From NCBI RefSeq assembly GCF_001477495.1, contig NZ_LDTF01000050.1:1-51119 (forward strand): 51,119 nucleotides of DNA, given 5' to 3'. Numbering within the stretch: position 1 is the stretch's first letter; each line of letters starts with the position of its first letter. The position numbers were made by a program, and so were the translations under genes. Shown piece after piece: positions 40,464-48,366 of the stretch. This DNA is from Sphingomonas yabuuchiae (lineage in GTDB: Bacteria; Pseudomonadota; Alphaproteobacteria; Sphingomonadales; Sphingomonadaceae). The notes beneath the pieces were generated by a model. It was not told where the DNA came from. It worked only from the letters and a program-made list of their open reading frames with translations, and did not search any database.

Positions 40464-41884
40464 GCGAACGTCTCCCGCAATACTTCCGGCCGGGTGGCCG
40501 CGACATGGACGACCAGCTCGCCGAACAGGCCATTGGCCCAGGCGAACCAGTCGCGTGTGAACTTGGCGGGATCGTCGATATCGACCCCTTCGTGAATGAA
40601 GCCCGTACCGCCATGCGACCCACGGATCATCGACAGGCTCGACCGCAGCAGCGCAGGGTCGCTCGAAGTCAGCGCGCGGGTGATGATCGACATCGGCCAG
40701 ACCTGGCCCGGCCCGGTATGTGGACCGCCGATACCGGTCAGCGCCTTGCCCTCGAAATACCAGGGATTGGCCTTGCTCCAGCATGCCGCGACCGTCCGGT
40801 GCCACAGCGGATCGGCCACATCGACGCAGCGGAGATAGGCCAAGCCCGACAGCGACGGCACATTGGCGTCGTCCATGAAGACGGCATTGCCATAGCCGTC
40901 GACCTCATAGGCCCAGACGCGCTCGCCGCTCGGCAGCGTCATCGTGCCGAACTGCTTGAGTGCGCCTTCCACCTCGGCGGCCAGCGCGGTGGCGTCCTGC
41001 GCCAGTGCGGGCTCGCCGACCGCGTTCGACAGCGCCGCCAGCTCGCGCAGCGTCGTCATCGCGAATAGGTTGGCAGGAACGAACTGGCCGTAGAGACAGG
41101 CATCGTCCGAGGGGCGGAAGCCCGAATGGATCATGCCGTTGGGCCGCGTCGGCAGGCCATAGCCGCGATACAGCGTCTCGGTCGGCTCGGGCGCGGAGCG
41201 GCGGAAGCGATAGGGACCGGGGCCTTCTTTCCGTTGCTGCTCGCGAAAGGTCTTCACGATGGCCCGTGCCGAGGCTTTCCACTCGGCATCGAACGGCGTC
41301 GTGTCGCCCGTCTCACGCCAATAGTCATGCGCCAGCCGGATCGCGTAGCAGAGCGAGTCGATCTCCCACTTCCGCTCGGCGACGCCGGGCTTCATCTCGG
41401 TATCGTCCTTCAACGCCCAGCTGAGGTTGGTCTTAGCGGTCGGGTCCTGCATGAAGGCATTGGCGTAAGGGTCGATTAGGATCGACCGCGCCTGCCGCCC
41501 GATCAGCCCGCGGAACAGCCGCCCCAGCGCCGGATCGCGCTTCACCAGATGCAGATAGGGCCGCAGCTGCGCCGCCGAGTCCCGCAGCCACAGGCAGGGG
41601 ATGTCGCCCGTGATGACGAAGGCATCCGCCTTGCCGTTCACCTCGCCCAGCGACAGCACGGTGGTGTCGAGCGTGTTGGGATAGCAGTTGCCGAACATCC
41701 AGCGGAGTTCGGGATCGGCGATCATCTTCGAGATGCGGGTGATCTCCGCCTCGACCGCCTTCGACGCGAAACGGCGCTCAGCGACGGGCGGGCGCTTGCT
41801 GATAAGCGACGGCGCGGCGGCGAAGGCCGGGGTGGCGGCGAGGGCCGCGCCCCCGGCGATCAGTTCACGACGGTTCGGGGTCAT
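40460..41884 (-). CDS. GH125 exo-alpha-1,6-mannosidase, exported
   Basis: 474 residues from ATG 41884 (ATGA overlap with GH3). A Tat-like signal MTPNRRELIAGGAALAATPAFA leads the protein. GH125 motifs are clear: CLWLRDSAAQLRPYL (about 97-111), SGFRPSDDACLYGQFVPANLFA with the catalytic acid Asp at 260-261, and GFIHEGVDIDDPAKFTRDWF with Glu432 as candidate base. The length fits the family. GH125 enzymes remove alpha-1,6-linked mannose by inversion; in the nix model (NixJ) this happens after xylose removal. It should act in the periplasm between the GH3 and GH92 enzymes. Confidence 0.93.
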   Translation of the reverse strand: MTPNRRELIAGGAALAATPAFAAAPSLISKRPPVAERRFASKAVEAEITRISKMIADPELRWMFGNCYPNTLDTTVLSLGEVNGKADAFVITGDIPCLWLRDSAAQLRPYLHLVKRDPALGRLFRGLIGRQARSILIDPYANAFMQDPTAKTNLSWALKDDTEMKPGVAERKWEIDSLCYAIRLAHDYWRETGDTTPFDAEWKASARAIVKTFREQQRKEGPGPYRFRRSAPEPTETLYRGYGLPTRPNGMIHSGFRPSDDACLYGQFVPANLFAMTTLRELAALSNAVGEPALAQDATALAAEVEGALKQFGTMTLPSGERVWAYEVDGYGNAVFMDDANVPSLSGLAYLRCVDVADPLWHRTVAACWSKANPWYFEGKALTGIGGPHTGPGQVWPMSIITRALTSSDPALLRSSLSMIRGSHGGTGFIHEGVDIDDPAKFTRDWFAWANGLFGELVVHVAATRPEVLRETFA

Positions 41885-44397
41885 TTCGGCAGGTCCTGCG
41901 CGGTGCCGGTCACGGTGAACTGGGTCCACTGGCCTGCGCCGTCACCCGGCTGGCCGCCGCCGATATAGAGCTTGTAGGTGCCGGGCAGGATGCGGCGGGT
42001 GCCGTCGCGCCACACCTGGCTCATCATGCGCGGATCGATGGTGAAGCGCGCCGTGCCCGCCTGACCGGGCTTGAGTGCGACGCGGGTGAAGCCGACCAGC
42101 TGGCGTTGCAGCACGGGGTCGGTCAGCACCAGCTTCTCGTCGGTGGCGGGCGGAACCAGATAGGCCTGGGTCACTTCCTCTCCGGCGCGCTGGCCGATGT
42201 TGCGCAGCTGCACCGCGACATCGACCGGCTGGCCCACCGCGACGCTGGCGGTGACGGTCGGCTGGCCATAATCGAACTTCGTATAGCTCAGGCCGTGTCC
42301 GAAGCCCCAGGCGGGCTTGCCGGTGAAGTAGCGATAGGTGCGCTCCTTCATGCCGTAATCGGCAAAGGCGGGCAGGTCGGCGGTCGAACTGTAGATGGTG
42401 ACGGGCAGGCGGCCCGACGGGTTGACGTCACCGCTGAGGATCTCGGCCAGCGCGGTGCCGCCTTCGGTGCCCGGATAGAAGGCGGCCAGCGTCGCGGCGG
42501 GCTTGAAGTCGCCCAGCGACACCGCCGAACCAGACATGATGACCGCGACCACGGGCTTGCCGGTCGCCTGGAGCGCGGCGAGCAGCTTGCGCTGCGGCTC
42601 GGGCAGGACGACCTCGGTCCGGTCGCCGCCTGCGAAGCCGGGGACCGAGACGCCCAGTGCCTCGCCCTCCAGATCGGGCGACAGGCCGACGACCGCGATC
42701 AGCACATCGGCGGTTCCGGCGACCTTCAGCGCCTCGGCGGTCAGTGCTTCGGCGGGCGGCAGCCATTGCAGGCGCAGGCCTTCGTCACCGCCCTTATGGT
42801 CGATCTCGACCCGGATACGGCGCGGGGCCGAGCCGTCGATGGTGGTTTCCAGCTTCTTGCCGCCGATCACATCGTCCACGACCAGCTGGTCGTCGATGTA
42901 GAGCTTCACCGCGTCATGCGCGGGGCAGGCGTGCCAGCAGGCGGGGCCGTCGAGGCGGAGCTTGTACTGGCCCGGCCCCGGCGGGGTCAGCGTACCTGTC
43001 CAGCGACGCTGGAAGGGTGCGGTCTTGGTATAGTTGAAGTCGATGCGGCGATCCTGACCCGCGACCGACCACTGGCCGTTCGCACCCATCGTCTCGACGG
43101 TCAGGCCGGGCTTGCCGTTCGCCGACAGCGCGGTTTCGGGCACGCCGACGAACGCACCCTCGGCCAGCACCGAGCCCTGCGCATAGCGGACATCGCGGCC
43201 GAACTTCGCGCGGATGCCGTCGAGCGGGGTGACGGGGTTGATCGCGGTGCCGTGATAATTGCCCTCCAGCACGCCCAGATCATCGGCGTCGGCGCCGAAC
43301 ACGGCGACCTTCTTGCCCTTCAGCGGCAGCATATCGTTCGGGTTGTCGAGCAGGATGATGCCCTTGCGCGCCGTCTCCAGCGCCAGCGCGCGGTGGGCGG
43401 GGGTGCCGACCTCGCTTGCCTTGATCCGGTTCCAGGGGCTGTCCACGGTCAGCATCCGCCGCACCGCCAGCGCGCGGGCCAGCGCGGTGTCGATCTCGCC
43501 CTCGGTGATCAGGCCGCGCTCCACCGCCTGGGGCAGCGAGCGATAGGCGGTGCCGCAGTTCAGGTCGGTACCCGCGCGCAAGGCGGCCGCCGCCGCTGCC
43601 GGTGCATCAGGCTGCGCATGGTGGAACATCCAGATATTGCCGACTGCATCGCAGTCCGACACGACGAGGCCGTTAAAGCCCCAGTCGGTGCGCAGCCGCT
43701 GGGTCAGCAGCATCGGGTTGGCGCAGACCGGCGTGCCGTGGATCGCGTTATAGGCGCACATTAGCGACAGCGCCTTGCCCTCGGTCACGGTCGCGCGGAA
43801 GGCGGGGAGGTAGGTCGCCTCCAGATCGCGCGGGGACACCATCACGTCGAAGCTGTCGCGCCCGCCCTCCGGACCGGAATGGACCGCCATATGCTTGACG
43901 GTCGCGATGACCTTGGGATGCTTCAGGTCCGGGCCTTGCAGGCCGCGCACGAAGGCGATGCCGATGCGGCTGGTGAGGAACGGGTCCTCACCATAGGTCT
44001 CCTGGCCCCGGCCCCAGCGCGGATCGCGGAAGATGTTGATGTTGGGCGACCAGATGGTCAGCCCCTGGTACAGGCCGCGATCGGCGTTCAGCGGCTGCGA
44101 GTTGAACTTGGCGCGTGCCTCGACCGCGACGACATCGCCGACCTTCTGGATCAGCGTGGGGTCCCAGGTCGCGGCCATGCCCATCGCCTGCGGGAATACG
44201 GTCGACGGCCCGTTGCGCGCGATGCCGTGCAGTCCCTCGCTCCACCAGTCATAGGCGGGAAGGTTCAGCGCGGGCTCGGCGGGGGCTTCGTTGACCAGCT
44301 GCGCCGCCTTTTGCGCGACGGTCAGCTTCTGCGCTTCCGGGGGAAGGGCGGGGGTGGCGGCCTGACCGGCGGCGGCGAGGAGGAGGAACGGGATCAC
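41881..44397 (-). CDS. GH3 beta-xylosidase/glucosidase-like enzyme with PA14 domain
   Basis: 838 residues from GTG 44397 (GTGA overlap with GH2). A short hydrophobic N-terminus (MIPFLLLAAAGQAA) probably acts as Sec signal, though it lacks a positive charge. The GH3 barrel has YDWWSEGLHGIAR, FRDPRWGRGQETYGEDP and the nucleophile Asp248 in NGLVVSDCDAVGN, a form typical of bacterial and fungal beta-xylosidases. A PA14 domain is inserted at about 440-560, and a fibronectin-like domain ends the protein. Within the PA14 domain CWHACPAH (487-494) places two Cys and two His together. In a plant N-glycan context it would release the beta-1,2-xylose, as NixI does; beta-glucosidase activity is the alternative. 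Confidence 0.9.
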   Translation of the reverse strand: MIPFLLLAAAGQAATPALPPEAQKLTVAQKAAQLVNEAPAEPALNLPAYDWWSEGLHGIARNGPSTVFPQAMGMAATWDPTLIQKVGDVVAVEARAKFNSQPLNADRGLYQGLTIWSPNINIFRDPRWGRGQETYGEDPFLTSRIGIAFVRGLQGPDLKHPKVIATVKHMAVHSGPEGGRDSFDVMVSPRDLEATYLPAFRATVTEGKALSLMCAYNAIHGTPVCANPMLLTQRLRTDWGFNGLVVSDCDAVGNIWMFHHAQPDAPAAAAAALRAGTDLNCGTAYRSLPQAVERGLITEGEIDTALARALAVRRMLTVDSPWNRIKASEVGTPAHRALALETARKGIILLDNPNDMLPLKGKKVAVFGADADDLGVLEGNYHGTAINPVTPLDGIRAKFGRDVRYAQGSVLAEGAFVGVPETALSANGKPGLTVETMGANGQWSVAGQDRRIDFNYTKTAPFQRRWTGTLTPPGPGQYKLRLDGPACWHACPAHDAVKLYIDDQLVVDDVIGGKKLETTIDGSAPRRIRVEIDHKGGDEGLRLQWLPPAEALTAEALKVAGTADVLIAVVGLSPDLEGEALGVSVPGFAGGDRTEVVLPEPQRKLLAALQATGKPVVAVIMSGSAVSLGDFKPAATLAAFYPGTEGGTALAEILSGDVNPSGRLPVTIYSSTADLPAFADYGMKERTYRYFTGKPAWGFGHGLSYTKFDYGQPTVTASVAVGQPVDVAVQLRNIGQRAGEEVTQAYLVPPATDEKLVLTDPVLQRQLVGFTRVALKPGQAGTARFTIDPRMMSQVWRDGTRRILPGTYKLYIGGGQPGDGAGQWTQFTVTGTAQDLPK

Positions 44398-46979
44398 TGG
44401 GCGTCCTTCGGACCGAGGGTGTAGATTTTGAGCTCGCGCGCCAGGGTGGCGGCGTCCGCGTCGCTTTGAATGGTGAGCGTGATGCTCTCGCCAGGCAACA
44501 GGTCGAAACCGTCGTCGGACGGTTCGGCGGCGGTGGTGCCGAAATTGACCTGCACCTGCCGCGCGAGATTGCGCGCGGTCAGCGTCAGTTGCTTGCCCGC
44601 CCAGCGCGCGATGATGCCCGGCGCGGGGTAGAGCATGTCGCGCGGCACCTTCCGCTCGATGATCTGGCGGGCGACAACCTTGTCGCCGTCAAATAGTTCG
44701 GCGACGCCGTAGCTGCTTTCCGGCGCGGCACCCGCGAACAGCGTCGCGTCGGGGATCGTCGCGACATCGCTGGCGGAAGCGGCGGCCATGGTCACGCTGC
44801 CGCTTTGCGAGCCCAGCTTGCGGCCGTCCATGCCATAGCCGGTGACGCGCCAGCCGAGCGGCTTGGGCGTCGTGGCGTCGGACACCAAGGCGATCCGCGT
44901 CGCGCCAGGCTTGGTCTCCGCGACGATGGTCTGGGGCGCGAAGAAGCGGCGGACCTCGTGCTGGAGCATCTTGTCATGGCCGGTCCAATCGATGCTCGAC
45001 CAGCTGATCGCGGGCCAGCTGTCGTTGAGCTGCCAATAGAGCGAACCCAGCGTCACCGGGCGGCAGGCGCGGTGGTGCCGCGCGGCCAAGCCGATGGCGC
45101 GCGCCTGCATTGCCTGGGACAGATAGACCAGATCGGCGAAATCGCGCGGGTCGCGCAGATTCTGCTTCAGGTAGAAGGTGATGCGCTCATTGCCCTCGCC
45201 AGCCAGGAACTTCTGGTGCGCCTTCATCACCGGGCTGTCGATGCGGAAGTCCGCCGGATCGGCGAAGGTCGCGATGGTCGACAGGTCCGGGAAAGCCTGG
45301 AAGCCATATTCCGACATGAAGCGCGGGCAGCTGTCGGTATAGCGCTCGACCGGCTTGGAGCCCGACCAAACGTCCCAGAAATGGCGGTCGCCGTCCTTGT
45401 CGGTGTCGGTCGGCCCCTCATAATCGGTCGAGGGCGAGCCCGGCCAATAGGGGATGCCGGGCGAATTCTTGATGACCGCATCGCGCAGCACGCGGTCGAA
45501 CAGCACGGCCATGCCGGTTCCGATCCGTTCCTGCTCGTCGGGGCCGACCGCCTTCTTGAATGCCTTGCGATCCGACCAGTTTTCCCAGCCCGACAGCACT
45601 TCGTTGTTGCCCGCCCAGATGACCAGCGAGGGGTGCGATTGCAGGCGCGCGACCTGTTCTTCGGCCTCGACCCGAACATTCTCGCGGAACTTGGCGTCGG
45701 GGGGCGTGACCGCGCCGCCGAACATGAAGTCCTGCCAGACCATCAGGCCCAGTTCGTCGGCGGCGTCGTAGAAGCTGTGTTCGGGATAATAGCCGCCGCC
45801 CCAGATGCGGACGATGTTCATGTTCGCCGCAACCGCCTTTTCCAGCATCTGGCGCTCGGTGGCGGCGGCGACGCGCGACGGGAAGGCGTCGAAGGGAATG
45901 ACGTTGGTGCCTTTGGCGAAGATCACATTGCCGTTGATCTTCAGACCGAAGCTGCCGTCCTTGCGGACCAGCTCGACCGTGCGCAGGCCGGTACGCTTCT
46001 CGATCGCATCGGCCCCGGCGAGCGCGGCGTTCACGCTATAGAGCGGATGCGCGCCGAAGCCGACCGGCTGCCAGCGCTGCGGTTTGGTGATCGCGACGGG
46101 GACGACCACGTCATTATCGCCCGGCTGGAGCGCGACATCGCGGCGCACCCGGATGCGCTTGCCGTCGGGGCCGGTAACGGTCACGTCCATCCGCCCCGTC
46201 TGCGCGCGGTCCGCGACGACCGAGGCACGGGCGAGGATGCGCGCCTCGGCATCGGTCAGCGCCTCCTGCTCGATGCGGAGATTGTCGATCCGCGCGGCAT
46301 CCCACGCCTCCAGGCGGACCGCACGCCAGATACCGATATCGACGATCCGCGGCGCCCAGTCCCAGCCATATTGGTATTTCGGCTTGCGGATATAGGGCGA
46401 GGTCTGAACGCCCTTGGGCTCGTCACCATAGGGCGAGTCATATTCGCCGGGCAGCGGATGCTTCTCGGCCAGCACCATCGGCTGGAGCGTCTTGATCGGC
46501 GAGGCGAAGGTGACGACGATCTCGTTCGCGCCCGCCTTCAGCAGCGGCTTGGCATCCGCGCGCCAGCGACGGTGCGCATTGTCCGCCGACAGCAGGCGCT
46601 GGCCATTGACCGTCACGGTCGCGAAGGTGTCGAGCCCGTCGAACACCAGGTCCAGGTGATCGCGGCGCAGCATCTCCGGTGTCACGTCCAGACTGGTGCG
46701 ATACTGCCACCCGGTCAGGCCCGCCCACTGGATCGGGGCCTCGTTCGCACCCTTATAGGGATCGGGCACGATGTTGGCGGCGATCAGGTCCTGCTGCACG
46801 CTGCCAGGCACGGTCGCGGCCAGCCAGTTCGCCGCCTGGGGATGCGCGCTGGCGGCGGCGGCGTCCTTCGGATCGATCCGCACCTGCCACCGGTCGAGCG
46901 TCGCCACCGTCTTCGGGGCGGCCAGGGCGGGGAAGGGCAGGGCGAGCGCGGCCAGGATCAGACCGAGACGATGTTTCAC
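44394..46979 (-). CDS. GH2 beta-mannosidase, exported; first gene of the operon
   Basis: 861 residues with a Sec signal peptide (MKHRLGLILAALALPFPALA). The GH2 sandwich domain has GLTGWQYRTSLDV and LVFDGLDTFATVTVNGQ, characteristic of beta-mannosidases, and YQYGWDWAPRIVDIGIW. The catalytic acid/base is Glu460 in WAGNNEVLSGW and the nucleophile Glu557 in FMSEYGFQAFP. Length and motifs match Bacteroides and Xanthomonas beta-mannosidases. It should cut the Man-beta-1,4-GlcNAc bond left after the alpha-mannosidases and xylosidase act. Its start codon lies about 190 nt downstream of a direct-repeat operator candidate (47166-47193). Confidence 0.93.
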   Translation of the reverse strand: MKHRLGLILAALALPFPALAAPKTVATLDRWQVRIDPKDAAAASAHPQAANWLAATVPGSVQQDLIAANIVPDPYKGANEAPIQWAGLTGWQYRTSLDVTPEMLRRDHLDLVFDGLDTFATVTVNGQRLLSADNAHRRWRADAKPLLKAGANEIVVTFASPIKTLQPMVLAEKHPLPGEYDSPYGDEPKGVQTSPYIRKPKYQYGWDWAPRIVDIGIWRAVRLEAWDAARIDNLRIEQEALTDAEARILARASVVADRAQTGRMDVTVTGPDGKRIRVRRDVALQPGDNDVVVPVAITKPQRWQPVGFGAHPLYSVNAALAGADAIEKRTGLRTVELVRKDGSFGLKINGNVIFAKGTNVIPFDAFPSRVAAATERQMLEKAVAANMNIVRIWGGGYYPEHSFYDAADELGLMVWQDFMFGGAVTPPDAKFRENVRVEAEEQVARLQSHPSLVIWAGNNEVLSGWENWSDRKAFKKAVGPDEQERIGTGMAVLFDRVLRDAVIKNSPGIPYWPGSPSTDYEGPTDTDKDGDRHFWDVWSGSKPVERYTDSCPRFMSEYGFQAFPDLSTIATFADPADFRIDSPVMKAHQKFLAGEGNERITFYLKQNLRDPRDFADLVYLSQAMQARAIGLAARHHRACRPVTLGSLYWQLNDSWPAISWSSIDWTGHDKMLQHEVRRFFAPQTIVAETKPGATRIALVSDATTPKPLGWRVTGYGMDGRKLGSQSGSVTMAAASASDVATIPDATLFAGAAPESSYGVAELFDGDKVVARQIIERKVPRDMLYPAPGIIARWAGKQLTLTARNLARQVQVNFGTTAAEPSDDGFDLLPGESITLTIQSDADAATLARELKIYTLGPKDAQ

Positions 46980-47165
46980 AGCGATTTCCCCGAAAGCGGC
47001 ATCGCTGCGCCGGGTCGGGCCGACCGCGTGCAGGATGCAGGACTATGGCTTGGACCAGAAAAGGGCGCATAGCGCGGACGCGCGACGACAGCGGGGCAGG
47101 TCCCCGATCGCGCCAGGCTCTTTCTCGCCATCCGTCACCCCCGTCATCACCGGCTTGTCGTGCGC

Positions 47166-47193
47166 CGGTATTCTCATGGTATGTTTTGGTATC
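47166..47193 (-). promoter_or_regulatory. Candidate NagQ-like direct-repeat operator for the glycosidase operon
   Basis: Three heptamers run in the same direction on the plus strand: CGGTATT (47166-47172), TGGTATG (47177-47183) and TGGTATC (47187-47193), with 4- and 3-nt gaps. From memory, the Xanthomonas NagQ box is TGGTATT-N4-TGGTATT; the first pair matches it at 12 of 14 positions with the right spacing. The box is upstream of GH2, the first glycosidase gene, about 190 nt from the start codon. Confidence 0.5.
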
Positions 47194-47245
47194 ATGGCGA
47201 GGTGAACGGGGGGCGTCCACCTCTTTTCTGGTGCGATCGTCTATC

Positions 47246-47263
47246 CCATTGCGTCTGCAATGG
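47246..47263 (-). terminator. Hairpin after the DUF3667-like gene
   Basis: CCATTGC at 47246-47252 and GCAATGG at 47257-47263 form a perfect 7-bp stem with a 4-nt loop, starting 9 nt after the stop codon of the minus-strand membrane-protein gene. No T-run follows on that strand, so it could be a weak terminator or a protein-binding palindrome for the glycosidase operon. Confidence 0.4.
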
Positions 47264-47272
47264 ATTGGCGGA

Positions 47273-48286
47273 TCAATGCGCCATGCCCAACGCCAGCAGG
47301 CCGATGATCCAGATCAGCAAAACGACTGTCGCCATGACCGAGACGACCAGCGTCATCAGCAGACCCGATACCGGACCCAGGCGATAGGCCCCGCGAATCT
47401 GGAGGAAGAGATGCACGGGAAAGGCGAGCATCAGCAGTGCCACCCCCGGCAGATGCGCCAGCTTCGTCCACAGGATCATCGACACCATCAGCAGGCTGAC
47501 GAAGCTGAGCGAATAGGTGACGAACACCGCATGGTCGAACATCGCCAGCCCGCGCTTCCACAGGAAGAAGAGGCGCATGAACGGCATCGACAGCAGGATC
47601 AGCGCCCAGGAGAATTTGTAACCGTTCGCCTCCATCTTGAAGAGGAGGAATTCGGGATCGCGAATGGCATGGACGATCTTGGCATCCAGCGATTTCCAGC
47701 CGGTGATGACCTGCTCCCGATGCTCATCCTGGCTGGAACTGGTTTGGTTTCCAGCGCCCAGCGTCATGGCTCTGGCGGTGAAGTCCATGCTTTGCTTCTG
47801 GTCGACCAGTTCCGCCCGCTCCTTGTCGAGCAGGGCGGTGTCACGTTTGGCGGCGACGGCTGCGGCGCGATCGCGGTCGATCACCGCGATCCGCTGGTCG
47901 ACCTTGGCGACCTCGGCGCGCAGTTCGGTCGCGGCCTCCTGCGTGCCGGGCGCATGGAAGGTCGCGAAGCCCCCCAGGGCCGAATAGGCAATGTACAAGA
48001 GGAAGACACTGAACAGATAAAGCGCCAGCGGGGACAGGAAACGCCGTCGCTCGCCCGCGATATAGCGGCGGGTCAGTTCACCGGGCTTGGCGACCAGCAT
48101 CGCCATCGTCCGCCACACCTGCCCCTCGATATGCAGGACACCGTGGCTGAAATCATGCCACCACGCGCCCAAGGTGCGGTGGATGTGCGACGACTGGCCA
48201 CAGGCGTGACAGTAATGGCCGACCAGCGCCGTGCCGCAGTTCAGACAGGCCTTCGCCTTTTCCCCCAGCATTTCTTCCCCCCGCAT
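47273..48286 (-). CDS. DUF3667-like zinc-ribbon membrane protein
   Basis: 337 residues from ATG 48286, with AAGGGG upstream; ATG 48271 is an in-frame alternative. A zinc ribbon at the N-terminus has four cysteines (CLNCGTALVGHYCHACGQ: Cys14, 17, 26, 29). RYIAGERRRFLSPLALYLFSVFL starts the first membrane helix, typical of the DUF3667 family. A charged coiled-coil-like periplasmic segment covers about residues 118-165, and four or so further helices follow (SWALILLSMPFMRLFFLW and others). The function of the family is unknown. It is separated from the antiporter gene by 80 nt on the same strand. Confidence 0.8.
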   Translation of the reverse strand: MRGEEMLGEKAKACLNCGTALVGHYCHACGQSSHIHRTLGAWWHDFSHGVLHIEGQVWRTMAMLVAKPGELTRRYIAGERRRFLSPLALYLFSVFLLYIAYSALGGFATFHAPGTQEAATELRAEVAKVDQRIAVIDRDRAAAVAAKRDTALLDKERAELVDQKQSMDFTARAMTLGAGNQTSSSQDEHREQVITGWKSLDAKIVHAIRDPEFLLFKMEANGYKFSWALILLSMPFMRLFFLWKRGLAMFDHAVFVTYSLSFVSLLMVSMILWTKLAHLPGVALLMLAFPVHLFLQIRGAYRLGPVSGLLMTLVVSVMATVVLLIWIIGLLALGMAH

Positions 48287-48366
48287 CTTATCCCCTTATC
48301 GATGCAAACCCCATTGACGAGACACGATAATTCGCCGCCCGACGCAAGGCGAAAGATCGAAGGCCG

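Noticed and set aside
44805..47072. A 755-codon plus-strand open frame opposite GH2
   Set aside because: Shadow frame rich in Arg, Gly and Asp; it would also overlap the operon promoter region.
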